Shown: positions 34,869 through 44,012 of the stretch, piece after piece
Layout: each line of letters begins with the position of its first letter
Position numbering within the stretch: position 1 is the first letter of the stretch
DNA from: an uncultured bacterium
GTDB taxonomy: Bacteria > Armatimonadota > Hebobacteria > CAIYQO01
NCBI GenBank assembly: GCA_903928345.1
Contig: CAIYQO010000208.1
Span: 1-64,000, forward strand
DNA length: 64,000 bases
Reading direction: 5' to 3'
Made by a program: the position numbers and the translations under genes
Notes under the pieces: model-generated
Databases searched by the model: none
Seen by the model: only the letters and a program-made list of their open reading frames with translations
Told to the model about the DNA's origin: nothing

Positions 34869-35957
34869 ATGCGTTCACCTCGTTCCGGCTTCACGTTGAT
34901 TGAGCTATTGGTCGTTATTGCGATCATAGCGATCCTTGCGGCCATCCTCTTCCCCGTGTTTGCCAAGGCGCGCGAAAAGGCGCGGCAGACCGCCTGCCTG
35001 AACAACCAGAAGCAGATCATCACCGCGTTGCTGATGTACGCGCAGGACAATAGCGAGTTGCTGCCCAGCACCGATACCGTATGGGGCTCGCTCAACATGG
35101 ATCGCGGCGTGCTCATCTGCCCGACCAAGGGCACGAAGACCCCCAACGGGTACGGCTACAGCAACTTCATCGCCGGGTTGGCACTGGGCGAAATCGCTTC
35201 CCCGTCCACGGAACCGATGGTGATGGACGCCAAGTCGGCCGACAACATCGTCCGCAGCGGCAGCGATGTCGATCCGCGCCACGGCACCAACGCCATTTGC
35301 GCCTATTGCGACGGCCATGTCGAGATGCCGAAGAACGGCATCATGGGCTTCACGGTGTGGAAAGACCCCTTCACATCGTCCTTCCTGACGCAGCCGACCG
35401 GGGATCCCAACTGGTCGTACTGGCAAAACGGCACCGCGGTGGCCTATGCTAACGTCGCGTCGAAAAATATCACCATGACCACTGTGAACGGCGCGCAGGC
35501 CATGCAGCTCGCCGACGGCAGCGGCAACGAAGTGGTCGCGTTGCTGGGGCAGACCCTCACCGGCAACTTTCGTTTGGAGTTTGACCACAACAACAATTCG
35601 GACAAGCTGGGCTTCTTCCGCATTTACGGCGCCAGCAACAACACCACCACGCCGACGACATCCTACATGCTGACGCTGTGGCGTTCGAACAACCTGGGGG
35701 ACATGGGGTCGTACAGCCCGGTCGATCCGCGCACGCTGGCCGGCCTGCCGTCCTTCACGTACCAGAAGAACTGCCACTTTGCGATCACCCGCATCGGTAC
35801 GACGTTCAGTATCGTGGTGACGAATAATACCTTGGGTGGGGCGTGGTCATGGACGATTTCCAACCTCACCGGCACCCCGAGCGAAGGCGTCAAAGCCATC
35901 GGCTTCTACACCAACTGGGGCACCTGCCAGTGGTCGAATATCCGACTCTACCAGTAG
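34869..35957 (+). CDS. Type II pseudopilin-like protein, second copy
   Basis: The 362-residue product begins [23 protein letters not shown], cut after Gly7. The same [15 protein letters not shown] stem follows, and then H-x9-DG ([14 protein letters not shown]). The first ~110 residues closely match the gene at 21798. After about residue 160 the sequence diverges into another beta-sandwich-like domain ([21 protein letters not shown]) that may bind sugar. The start is ATG 34869 behind AAGGAG. It stands alone under a strong promoter. As with its paralogue, the pilus assembly machinery must lie elsewhere. Confidence 0.85.
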   Translation: MRSPRSGFTLIELLVVIAIIAILAAILFPVFAKAREKARQTACLNNQKQIITALLMYAQDNSELLPSTDTVWGSLNMDRGVLICPTKGTKTPNGYGYSNFIAGLALGEIASPSTEPMVMDAKSADNIVRSGSDVDPRHGTNAICAYCDGHVEMPKNGIMGFTVWKDPFTSSFLTQPTGDPNWSYWQNGTAVAYANVASKNITMTTVNGAQAMQLADGSGNEVVALLGQTLTGNFRLEFDHNNNSDKLGFFRIYGASNNTTTPTTSYMLTLWRSNNLGDMGSYSPVDPRTLAGLPSFTYQKNCHFAITRIGTTFSIVVTNNTLGGAWSWTISNLTGTPSEGVKAIGFYTNWGTCQWSNIRLYQ

Positions 35958-35991
35958 TAGGGAACTGGGAACAGGGAACAGGGAACAAAAA

Positions 35992-36025
35992 AACCGGCCA
36001 GGCATCGCGGGATGCCTGGCCGGTT
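35992..36025 (-). terminator. Terminator of glmS
   Basis: The 15-base arms 35992-36006 and 36011-36025 pair perfectly around GCGG. The A-run just left of it (35986-35993) becomes a T-run on the minus strand, so it mainly ends glmS. It may also stop the facing pseudopilin gene. GGGAACAGGGAACA words flank it. Confidence 0.8.
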
Positions 36026-36049
36026 CCGGTATCTCCTGTTCCCTACTTC

Positions 36050-37882
36050 CTACTCCACCGTCACGCTCTTGGCCAAGTTGCGCGGCTGGTCGACGTCCAG
36101 GCCCAGGTAGTCGGCGCAGTAGTAGGCGAGGAGCTGCAGCGGCACCACGGCGAGGACGGGGGAGAAGAGTTCCTCGGTGCGCGGCACGGGGATCACGTCG
36201 TCGGCGTATTTGCGCAACTCGTCGTCGTCCTCCGCGCCCACGGCGATCACGTGCCCCCAGCGCGCCTTCACCTCTTTGATGTTGGAGAGCATCTTCTCGT
36301 AGACCCCGCCGGGCAACGCCAACGCGACGGTGGGGCAGTCCGGGGTGATGAGGGCGATGGGGCCGTGTTTCATCTCGCCCGCGGCGTACCCTTCGGCGTG
36401 AATGTAGCTGATTTCCTTCAGCTTCAGCGCCCCCTCGAGCGCGGTGGGGAAGTTGCTGCCGCGACCGAGATACAACATGCTGTGCACGCCGTGGAAGCGC
36501 CGGGAGAATTCGCGCACGCGCGGGCCGATATCCACCACCGTCTTCATCTGCTCGGGCAGACGCTGCAGGGCGGCGATGTAGCGCGCGCGCTCGGTGGCGG
36601 GCAGCGTGCCGCGCATCTCGCCGAGATAGAGCGCGAGGAGGAACATCACCATCTGCTGCGTGGTGTAGGCCTTGGTGGAGGCGACGGCGATTTCCGGGCC
36701 GGCGTAGGTGTAAAGCACACTGTCCGCCTCGCGGTCCACCGAGCTGCCCACCACGTTGGTGACCGCCAGCACGTGGGCGCCGCGCTCTTTGGCTTCACGC
36801 AGGCCGGCCAGCGTGTCCGCCGTCTCGCCGGATTGGCTGATGACCACCGCCAGCGTGCGGTCGTCGATGAGCGGGTCGCGGTAGCGCAGCTCGGAGGCCA
36901 CGTCGATCTCCACCGGGATGCGCGCCAGCTTCTCGATGGCATATTTGCCCACGAAGCCCGCGTGGTAGGCGGTGCCGCAGGCGATGATGAGCACCTTGTT
37001 CAACCGCGTGATGCCCTCCGCGTCCAGCTTGAAGCCGGGCAGGCGCACGCCGGCGCGGTCGTCACTAAAGCGCCCGCGCAACGTTTCCGCCAGCGCGGTG
37101 GGCTGCTCGTTGATCTCCTTGAGCATGAAGTGCTTGTAGCCGCCCTTTTCCGCCGCCGCGGCGTCCCACGCCACGATGGTCTCCTCCGTCGCCACCTCGG
37201 CGCCGTCCTGGATGTTGAAGACGCGTGCCCCGGCGCGGGTGATGGCGGCGATCTCGCCGTTCTTCAGGTACGTCACGCGGCGGGTGTGCGCCAGCACCGC
37301 GGGCACGTCGGAGGCCACGAAGTGCTCGCCGTCGCCGTGGCCGAGGATGAGGGGGCTGTGTTGCCGGGCGGCGACCATGGTGTCCGGGTTGTCGCTGCAG
37401 ACGGCCACGATGGCATAGGAACCGACCACTTCGCACAGCGCGGCACGCACCGCGGCATACAGGTCGCCGTGGTAATGCTCCTCGATAAGGTGGGCGACCA
37501 CCTCGGTGTCCGTCTCCGAGACGAAGGTGTGGCCGTTGGCCTGCAGCCGTTCGCGCAGCGGCAGGTAGTTCTCGATGATGCCGTTGTGCACCACGGCGAA
37601 GTGGCCGGAGCAGTCGGAATGCGGGTGCGCGTTGATGTCCGACGGGGCGCCGTGCGTGGCCCACCGCGTGTGGCCGATGCCCAGCTTGCCGTACAGCGGC
37701 TCCGCCTTCAATGCGTCGGCGAGGCGGTCGAGTTTACCCTCACGCCGCGCCACCTGGATCTCCGATCCGGTGAGTATCGCGACCCCCGCGGAGTCATATC
37801 CGCGGTATTCCAGTTTCCGCAGCCCGTCGATAAGAATCTGCGTCGCGTTCTCCGGGCCGATATATCCCACGATTCCACACAT
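36050..37882 (-). CDS. glmS: Glutamine-fructose-6-phosphate aminotransferase
   Basis: GlmS makes glucosamine 6-phosphate for the cell wall. The 610-residue product starts Met-Cys-Gly-Ile-Val-Gly-Tyr, and the Cys becomes the N-terminal nucleophile of the glutaminase domain (1-~240). Two SIS domains follow (SQSGETADT, and STKAYTTQQM in the first). The start must be ATG 37882 because the Cys has to be residue 2, although an ATG lies nine bases upstream. The ~70-base leader is too short for a glmS ribozyme, and none is seen. Confidence 0.97.
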   Translation of the reverse strand: MCGIVGYIGPENATQILIDGLRKLEYRGYDSAGVAILTGSEIQVARREGKLDRLADALKAEPLYGKLGIGHTRWATHGAPSDINAHPHSDCSGHFAVVHNGIIENYLPLRERLQANGHTFVSETDTEVVAHLIEEHYHGDLYAAVRAALCEVVGSYAIVAVCSDNPDTMVAARQHSPLILGHGDGEHFVASDVPAVLAHTRRVTYLKNGEIAAITRAGARVFNIQDGAEVATEETIVAWDAAAAEKGGYKHFMLKEINEQPTALAETLRGRFSDDRAGVRLPGFKLDAEGITRLNKVLIIACGTAYHAGFVGKYAIEKLARIPVEIDVASELRYRDPLIDDRTLAVVISQSGETADTLAGLREAKERGAHVLAVTNVVGSSVDREADSVLYTYAGPEIAVASTKAYTTQQMVMFLLALYLGEMRGTLPATERARYIAALQRLPEQMKTVVDIGPRVREFSRRFHGVHSMLYLGRGSNFPTALEGALKLKEISYIHAEGYAAGEMKHGPIALITPDCPTVALALPGGVYEKMLSNIKEVKARWGHVIAVGAEDDDELRKYADDVIPVPRTEELFSPVLAVVPLQLLAYYCADYLGLDVDQPRNLAKSVTVE

Positions 37883-37955
37883 ATGCGCCATCCCCCCCGC
37901 GGTGATTACCCGCTGGGCGGGGCCACCACACTCATGTCTGTCAATAACGGTGGGT

Positions 37956-37984
37956 ATTATACGCGGTGGGCGTTAACACGGCAA
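37956..37984 (-). promoter_or_regulatory. Promoter of glmS
   Basis: Read on the minus strand, TTGCCG (37984-37979) and TATAAT (37961-37956) are separated by 17 bases. Confidence 0.75.
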
Positions 37985-38038
37985 ATGTTAACGGCGCAAA
38001 CGATTGCAGTTGCCGGGGGGTGTGCAGCGAGTGTTACA

Positions 38039-38518
38039 TCAATACCCCATCTCTTTCAAAATGCGCGACAGCACGCGCAGCCGCTCGCTGAGCAGCTCGT
38101 CGTCGGTGCCGAGGGCGTTGAGAAAGAGGCGCAGGTCCTCGTCGATTTTCGGGTTATCTACGCACACCGCCACCGTCATGGCGTCGCCTTGCAGGCCCAC
38201 GCGGTCGATCTGCGGGTGCTCGGGATCGTAGCCCTTCGGAAACCGGTACGACTCGCGCATGAACTGCAGCGCGCGGCAGACCAGGATGCCCAGGTCGAGG
38301 GCGCGGTGCAGCGGCAGCTCTTCCGACTGGCGCGACCACTTCTCCCCGGTGTGCCGCCAGATCTTCGCGGAGATCTCCACCTTGCCGCGGTCGTTCCACT
38401 GTGCCAACCCCAGCGACAACCCTTTGGCGTCGGAATGGTACGCGTACCGGCCGTCGACCTCGTCATAGTTCTCCGACACGATCACCGGCTTGTGCTTTAA
38501 TGTGGTAGGGATTTTCAT
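38039..38518 (-). CDS. DUF6530-like conserved protein
   Basis: The 159-residue product (IPTTLKHKPVIVSENYDEVD, SLGLAQWNDRGKVEISAKIW, KWSRQSEELPLHR, DRVGLQGDAMTVAV) matches my memory of a highly conserved small cytoplasmic family called DUF6530, whose function is unknown. It has no transmembrane or metal motif. The start is ATG 38518 behind GGAG. A good promoter and a 15-base palindrome lie directly upstream, so its expression is probably controlled by a DNA-binding regulator not present here. Confidence 0.7.
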   Translation of the reverse strand: MKIPTTLKHKPVIVSENYDEVDGRYAYHSDAKGLSLGLAQWNDRGKVEISAKIWRHTGEKWSRQSEELPLHRALDLGILVCRALQFMRESYRFPKGYDPEHPQIDRVGLQGDAMTVAVCVDNPKIDEDLRLFLNALGTDDELLSERLRVLSRILKEMGY

Positions 38519-38531
38519 CGTGTGACTCCTA

Positions 38532-38546
38532 TCACGTACTACGTGA
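38532..38546. promoter_or_regulatory. Palindromic operator candidate
   Basis: TCACGTACTACGTGA is a perfect 15-base palindrome with a 1-base centre. It lies between the predicted transcription start and the ribosome site of the 38518 gene, a classic roadblock position for a dimeric repressor. Confidence 0.55.
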
Positions 38547-38561
38547 GTAAATTACTGCGTT

Positions 38562-38589
38562 AGTATACCACTGCGCGAGTGTCTGTCAA
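38562..38589 (-). promoter_or_regulatory. Promoter of the DUF6530-like gene
   Basis: On the minus strand, TTGACA (38589-38584) and TATACT (38567-38562) are separated by 16 bases. Confidence 0.7.
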
Positions 38590-38684
38590 GGGGGACAGGG
38601 ATTCGCAAATCGTTCCGGCGCGGAGTAGGGATTCCATCTTCCGCCGTCGAACCGGTAAACATCCCTCCCGTGAAAGGAACGTGC

Positions 38685-39572
38685 ATGAAATCCTACCTCC
38701 TCCGCCTGGCGCTCGTGGCCGGGCTGCTCGTACTCGGGCTGGCCGGCGCGCTGGCCGACGACCTGGGCAAAGACCCCGCCAAAGTACTGCCCGACGCGCT
38801 GACGATGATCGGCAAGCAGGATGGCGCCGACGCGCTCATCCTGAAGCCGGGCGACAAAGTGGCCTTCATGGGCGACAGCATCACCGCTGCCGGCGGCTAC
38901 GTGCGACTGGCGAAGTTCATCATCGATGCGAAGTTCCCCGACATCAAGCCGACTTTCATCAACACCGGCGTCAGCGGCCAGAAGGCCGAAAATATGCAGC
39001 CGCGCTTCGAGAAGGACATGCACCTGGCCGACAAGCCCGCGGTGTGCTTCATCAACGTCGGCATCAATGACGTGTGGCACCGCCTGGGCGCCCCGCACAG
39101 CGACGACGTGCTCGCGGCGTACAAGGCCAATGTAGAGAAGATGGTCGACGCGGCGCAGGCCGCCGGGGCCGTGGCCGTGCTGCTCACCCCGACGGTAATT
39201 CAGGAAGATGCCAAGAACGAAGGCAACGCGCGCCTGCTGAAATACGTGGACGCCATGAAACAGGTCGCCGATGCGAAAAAGTGCAAGCTCATCGACCTGC
39301 ATGCCATGTTCCTGGCCGCCCTGGACGCCAAACCGAAGGGTCTGCCCCTCACCGCGGACGGCGTGCACATGTGGCTGTACGGCGACGCCATCATGGCGCC
39401 CGGCGTGCTGCGCGCGCTGGGCGTGTCCGATGCTACCATTGCCGGCACCGATATCACCAATGCCTTCCAGGTCCGCGCGTTCAACACGAGCCTGGCGAAA
39501 GCGGCGGAACTGCTCGAAGTGCCGCCCACCCGCTTCTTCAAGCCGGAGCTGGTGCGGTACCTGTCGTTCTAA
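38685..39572 (+). CDS. Secreted SGNH/GDSL hydrolase
   Basis: The 295-residue product has a signal peptide (cut near ALA-DD). It has the SGNH blocks MGDSITA (nucleophile Ser, near residue 66), a Gly in TGVSGQKAE, Asn in NVGINDVW, and Asp-x-x-His in ADGVHMW near the end. Such enzymes deacylate or deacetylate lipids or polysaccharides outside the cell. The start is ATG 38685 behind AAAGGA. It is a single-gene unit closed by a strong terminator. Confidence 0.9.
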   Translation: MKSYLLRLALVAGLLVLGLAGALADDLGKDPAKVLPDALTMIGKQDGADALILKPGDKVAFMGDSITAAGGYVRLAKFIIDAKFPDIKPTFINTGVSGQKAENMQPRFEKDMHLADKPAVCFINVGINDVWHRLGAPHSDDVLAAYKANVEKMVDAAQAAGAVAVLLTPTVIQEDAKNEGNARLLKYVDAMKQVADAKKCKLIDLHAMFLAALDAKPKGLPLTADGVHMWLYGDAIMAPGVLRALGVSDATIAGTDITNAFQVRAFNTSLAKAAELLEVPPTRFFKPELVRYLSF

Positions 39573-39588
39573 GCTTCCTCCCTGCGAC

Positions 39589-39620
39589 AAACGCCCCCGG
39601 CACGCATGCCGGGGGCGTTT
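39589..39620 (+). terminator. Terminator of the SGNH hydrolase gene
   Basis: The 14-base arms 39589-39602 and 39607-39620 pair perfectly around CGCA. The stem ends in TTT followed by GTTC. Confidence 0.8.
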
Positions 39621-39698
39621 GTTCAACAGACGGTAATCCCGCCGTCATCGGCATGTCACTTCGCGGGCGGATAATCGGATGAGCGAGGAGGTAGCGCC

Positions 39699-41429
39699 AT
39701 GCGTTGCTGGGGGCTGGGAATCGTGCTGTTGCTCACGTGGGCGCGCGCGGCGGCTATGGCTGCGCCGGTGCTCTTCACCGCCGTCGGCTCCGTCACCGCG
39801 CTGGGGGTGAACGGCGCCGGCGAGGTGTGGGCGGCCACGCGCGGCGGGGTGCTGCGCTGGTCGGCGGATGCCGCCGACCCCGCGCGCTGGACCACCGCCG
39901 ACGGACTGGTGAGCAACGACCTGCGCTGCCTGGCGCTGCCCGGGCACGGCGCTTGGGTGGGCAACGCGCATAGCCTGCAGCGCATCGAACCCACCGGCGA
40001 GGTGTGCGACCTGAGCGCTCCCCTGCGTGGCGAGGAGGTGCGCAGCCTCGCTGCCGTGCCTTTAGGGTGCTGGATCGGCACCAGCGCCGGCGTGTATTAC
40101 CTCGGCGACACGCTGGCGCGCAAGTGGCGCGGCGACGTGCGGCGGGTGGCCGTGCTCGACGGCGCCTGCTGGGCGGTGACGCAAAAGGAGCTGGTGCGCG
40201 TGGCCGATGATGCGCGCTGGCCGCTGCCCGACACCACCAGCAACGTGACCGCCTTCTTCGCCGCGGAAGGCAAACTCGTCCTCGCCACCAATCTCGACCT
40301 GCACTTGTTCGATGGCGCGCGTTGGGCATTGCTCCCCTTGCCGGCGGAAAGCACCGGCAGCCACGTGAGCGCGGTGGCGCTGGTGGGCGATCTGGTGACG
40401 GTGGCGATGTTCGGCGACGGGCTGTACCAGTTGCACGACGGCAAAGAGGACCGCTGGACGCGCCTGCGCAACCTGCCCCCCGCGCTGGGGCACACCACCG
40501 CGTTGCTCGCCACCCCGGCGGGCCTGCTGGCGGGCGGCGATGCGGACGGCGTGTGGCGGCAGCACGGCGACGCCTGGACGGCGCTGCCCATGCCGCCCGC
40601 CCTCCCCTCGGCGGACATTTACGCCGTGTGCAGCTTTCACGCCGCCATCTGGGCGAGCACCTTCGACCAGGGGCTGCTTACGTACACCGGCGGACGCTGG
40701 CGGCGGTTGACGACGGCGGATGGCCTGCGCACCGACTCGCCGCGCGATCTGGTGGTCTTCCACGACGCGCTCTACGTGCGCCACACCACCGGCGAGGTGG
40801 ACCGCTTCGACGGCGTCACCTGGCAACCCGCCTTCACCAAGGCACAGCTCCCGCGGCCGGAAGTCTACAGCATGTGCAGCGACGACCGCCGCCTCTTCGT
40901 AGGCGTGTGGGCGGGATGGGCGGCCACCGACGGCACCGCGTGGGAGTATCACTTCCATGAGCCGCTGCTGGCGAAGCAGGTGGTGACCGCCCTGGCGTCC
41001 GGCGGCGACGCCGTATGGGTGGGCACGCAACAGGCGGGGCTCTTTGCCTTCCGCGGCACGGCGGTTACGCAATACCACGAAGCGCACGGCCTCACCGACG
41101 ACTGGATCACCCACCTCACCGCTGCCGAGGGGCGCTTGCTGGTGGGCACCTACACCGGCGGCGTGCTGGAATGGACGGGCGCCGGCTTCACCCCGCGCAT
41201 GACACCGCAAGGCTTCGCGGTGCGCGACATCGTCATCCCGCACGGCGGCGGGGCCATCGTCGCCACCCCGCTCGGGGTCTATATGGAAGACGGGAAGGAC
41301 TGGCGGCTGGTGAACCCCGCCAAATACGGCGGGCTGGAGACCCAGACGCTCTACCTCGTGCCCGGTGGCCTGTGGGTCGGCAGCCGCGCCGCACTGGCGC
41401 GGTTGCCGTTGGAGGCGCTGCGGGAGTAG
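39699..41429 (+). CDS. Secreted beta-propeller protein (Reg_prop-like)
   Basis: The 576-residue product has a signal peptide and then repeated ~40-residue units of the kind VTALGVNGAGEVWAATRGGV, RWRRLTTADGLRTDSPRDLV and ADGLVSNDLRCLAL. These are the strands of two-component-regulator propellers, as found in the sensor parts of hybrid histidine kinases. Here no membrane segment, kinase or output domain follows, so it is a stand-alone periplasmic propeller. It may bind a ligand or a partner protein. The start is ATG 39699 behind GAGGAGG. Confidence 0.8.
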   Translation: MRCWGLGIVLLLTWARAAAMAAPVLFTAVGSVTALGVNGAGEVWAATRGGVLRWSADAADPARWTTADGLVSNDLRCLALPGHGAWVGNAHSLQRIEPTGEVCDLSAPLRGEEVRSLAAVPLGCWIGTSAGVYYLGDTLARKWRGDVRRVAVLDGACWAVTQKELVRVADDARWPLPDTTSNVTAFFAAEGKLVLATNLDLHLFDGARWALLPLPAESTGSHVSAVALVGDLVTVAMFGDGLYQLHDGKEDRWTRLRNLPPALGHTTALLATPAGLLAGGDADGVWRQHGDAWTALPMPPALPSADIYAVCSFHAAIWASTFDQGLLTYTGGRWRRLTTADGLRTDSPRDLVVFHDALYVRHTTGEVDRFDGVTWQPAFTKAQLPRPEVYSMCSDDRRLFVGVWAGWAATDGTAWEYHFHEPLLAKQVVTALASGGDAVWVGTQQAGLFAFRGTAVTQYHEAHGLTDDWITHLTAAEGRLLVGTYTGGVLEWTGAGFTPRMTPQGFAVRDIVIPHGGGAIVATPLGVYMEDGKDWRLVNPAKYGGLETQTLYLVPGGLWVGSRAALARLPLEALRE

Positions 41430-41520
41430 GGGTACGGAATTCGATACGTTTCCTTGTCGTCGCCCCCCATCCCCAGCCCTGCATAGGCCTCAGGTTATAC
41501 TAACCGTTCGCCCGTTTTTC

Positions 41521-41741
41521 GACCTGACGATAAATCGTCAGGCTACCGGCTGCGCCCCATGAATGGGGCTTTGGTAGGCCGCGAGATGGTTGGGCAGGGA
41601 ATGCCGCACGGGTGAAAATTACGAAAAACAGCCCTTTCGGGCATTTATCCAGCGTGCCAGCATGATACATCCGGGTCACGCATGCTTGACAAGCCCTTTT
41701 TAAGGGGCGCAGCCGGTAGCCCGACGATTTATCGTCGGGTC
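41521..41741. repeat. REPIN-like element: two inverted GTAG-hairpin REPs
   Basis: The 38-base ends (41521-41558 and 41704-41741) are inverted copies with two base-pair differences. Each holds GTAG directly followed by a hairpin: GTAGCC(T/C)GACGATTTATCGTC(A/G)GG. The differences between ends compensate each other inside each hairpin. GTAG plus a hairpin is the signature of REP elements handled by RAYT transposases, and two inverted REPs form a REPIN. The inner flanks add GCCCC/GGGGC hairpins. No RAYT gene is in the window. The rest of the gap 41430-41899 is empty. Confidence 0.72.
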
Positions 41742-41899
41742 TGAGAACAGGCAAGCCCTAATAGTAAGACCTTCCCCCGTCACGGGACGTTACGGGGGAA
41801 GTGTCGGGGGTGGGGGCGATTACAGTAGGCGCTGCGGGAGTAGGGAACATTTCCCCGCATCTCGCGTCAAACGGGTAATTCGTGTTCGGGAGAAGTGCT

Positions 41900-43939
41900 A
41901 TGCGGTGGATAATCCTGGTTCTGTGTCTCGTGGCAGCGGCGATAGGGTGGGGGGAGGCGCTGACGAATCCCGCGCCGGGTGAGGTGCAATTTGCACCCGC
42001 GAACACCGACACGATGTACGAGGTGTATACGCGGAACACCAAGCACGGCACGCCGACCTTCATCACTTCCGACTCGGTGCTGTACTCCGCCCACGTGCTC
42101 TTCGACTACACCCTGCGCGCCGCGGAGGTGAAGCACTTCGACGCCACGCTGCGCACCCTCACCGCGCGGATGCTCGCCCAGGTGAACGCCGACCAGGAAG
42201 CGTTTCAGCATAACCTGGCACGCATGGACCTGGCCGGGCCGCCCACACCGTGGGGGTACAACCGGGTGTCGGCGTACTTCTCCGTCGCGCAGTTGCTACT
42301 CGATCCCGAACCGCTGATGACGCACCTACAAAACCCGTTGGCACTGGAGGAGTTTAAGCTCATCAACGCCGCCGACAGCGTGGCCATGTCACCGATTCTC
42401 GGCGTCACCGAGGACTACACGCAGTACAAGCCACGCGGGCACTACACCCGCAATGAGACACTGCAGCGTTACTTCCGCGCCATGATGTGGTACGGGCGGG
42501 CGGGCTTCCAGATTTCCGGCGAGAAGGCGCCCGGCGTGCCGCTGACCCTCGAGGAAAAGCGCGCCAATGCGCTGGCGGGCATCGCGATTGCCAACGCGTT
42601 GGCCGAGGACATGCCCGCGAAGACGCGCATCGAGCAAGGCGCTCTGGCACTATGGCAATCACTTTTCGCGCCTACCGAATACCTGGTGGGGCACTCCGAC
42701 GATCTCACCCCGCCGGACTACATTGCGCTGGCGCATGAGGTTTTCCCGCACGGCGTATCCATGGCGTGGACGGAGGAAACGCAGGCGCAGGTGGACGACT
42801 TCATCGCGCAGGCGGTGAAGCTGCACCCGCCGCGGATCGTGGGGGGCATCCAAGGTGACAAGCAACCCGGCCCGCCGGCGGCATTGCGCTTCATGGGACA
42901 GCGCTTTATCCCCGACAGCTACTTCTTCCAGCAACTGGTGCACCCCAAGGTGGCGGGGCGCTTCATGCCCACCGGGCTGGACGTGATGGCCGTGCTCGGT
43001 TCCCGGCGCGCAAAGGCGCTGCTCGACGCGCGCGGCGAGATGCAAAAATACCCCGACTACGCCGGGCAGCTCGCGAAATTGCAGGCGGAGTTGGCGACAT
43101 GGAAGGATGCCGACTGGCGGCAAACCTCCTACACCCTGTGGCTGCGCACGCTGCAGCGGGTCGCCGCCGACCCCACGCTGCAGGATACCCACGGCTACGC
43201 CGACCTGCCCCCCTGGTGGACGGGCACACGCTGGCAGGACAAGCAGCTCAACGCCGCGCTGGGCAGTTGGGCGGAGTTGCGCCACGACACGATTCTCTAC
43301 GCCAAGCAGAGCACTACGATGATGATGACCGGCATGATGCCCATGCAGCCGCGCGAGGCACCCATCTACGTGGAGCCGGTGCCGGATGTCTATAACAACA
43401 TCGCGCTGATGCTGACGGGCGTGCGACAGGTGCTGACGAAAAACGGCGTCTTCCCCGACGAGATGGCGCAGAACTATGACGACTTCCAAAACCTGCTGCA
43501 GACGTTGAGTATCGTCGCATGGCAGGAGGCCAAACCGTTGAACGTGAACGGCGTGCCGCGTATGCCGAACGATGACGACTGGGCGCGCCTGCGCGGCATC
43601 GGCGACCTGCTGAAGGGCATCGAAACCCTCCCGCCCGCGCTGGCGGCGGAGCTGACGAACGACGAGGACGCCCAGGTGGCGCTGGTGGCCGACGTACACA
43701 CCGACCCGAATCACGGGCAGGTACTCGAGGTGGCAGTGGGCAAGGTGATGACGGTGGCGGTGCCCGTCAAGGACGGCGACGCGGTGGTGATGGCCGTCGG
43801 GCCGATCTTCAGCTACACCGAGTTCACCCACCCGATGACGAATCGCCTCACTGACGCGGCGTGGCAGGCGATGCTCAAAAACGGCACCGCACCTGCGCCG
43901 CTGCTGGTGGGGGAGAAGGCCGTGCCGCGCGAGAAATAG
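41900..43939 (+). CDS. Secreted DUF3160-family protein
   Basis: The 679-residue product has a signal peptide (RWIILVLCLVAAAIGWGEA). It matches the pattern I remember for DUF3160: FITSDSVLYSAHVLFDY near the start, a long helical body (AMMWYGRAGFQIS, YLVGHSDDLTP) and VEPVPDVYNNIALML late. The function is unknown. The FITSDS...H motif and the all-helical body recall glycan-active helical barrels, but that is only an impression. The start is ATG 41900 behind GGGAGAAG. It stands alone. Confidence 0.8.
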   Translation: MRWIILVLCLVAAAIGWGEALTNPAPGEVQFAPANTDTMYEVYTRNTKHGTPTFITSDSVLYSAHVLFDYTLRAAEVKHFDATLRTLTARMLAQVNADQEAFQHNLARMDLAGPPTPWGYNRVSAYFSVAQLLLDPEPLMTHLQNPLALEEFKLINAADSVAMSPILGVTEDYTQYKPRGHYTRNETLQRYFRAMMWYGRAGFQISGEKAPGVPLTLEEKRANALAGIAIANALAEDMPAKTRIEQGALALWQSLFAPTEYLVGHSDDLTPPDYIALAHEVFPHGVSMAWTEETQAQVDDFIAQAVKLHPPRIVGGIQGDKQPGPPAALRFMGQRFIPDSYFFQQLVHPKVAGRFMPTGLDVMAVLGSRRAKALLDARGEMQKYPDYAGQLAKLQAELATWKDADWRQTSYTLWLRTLQRVAADPTLQDTHGYADLPPWWTGTRWQDKQLNAALGSWAELRHDTILYAKQSTTMMMTGMMPMQPREAPIYVEPVPDVYNNIALMLTGVRQVLTKNGVFPDEMAQNYDDFQNLLQTLSIVAWQEAKPLNVNGVPRMPNDDDWARLRGIGDLLKGIETLPPALAAELTNDEDAQVALVADVHTDPNHGQVLEVAVGKVMTVAVPVKDGDAVVMAVGPIFSYTEFTHPMTNRLTDAAWQAMLKNGTAPAPLLVGEKAVPREK

Positions 43940-44012
43940 CGCCGTGCAGCTCTTCTCAAACGGCGGTGGGCGGTGTATGATGAGCCACTTTGCTTACTGA
44001 AAGGCGGCAGTT

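Noticed and set aside
37883-37891. glmS start at the upstream ATG 37891
   Set aside because: The catalytic cysteine must follow the initiator Met directly, which fixes the start at 37882.
37883-38038. glmS ribozyme upstream of glmS
   Set aside because: Only about 70 bases of leader exist after a clear promoter, and no ribozyme core motif is visible.
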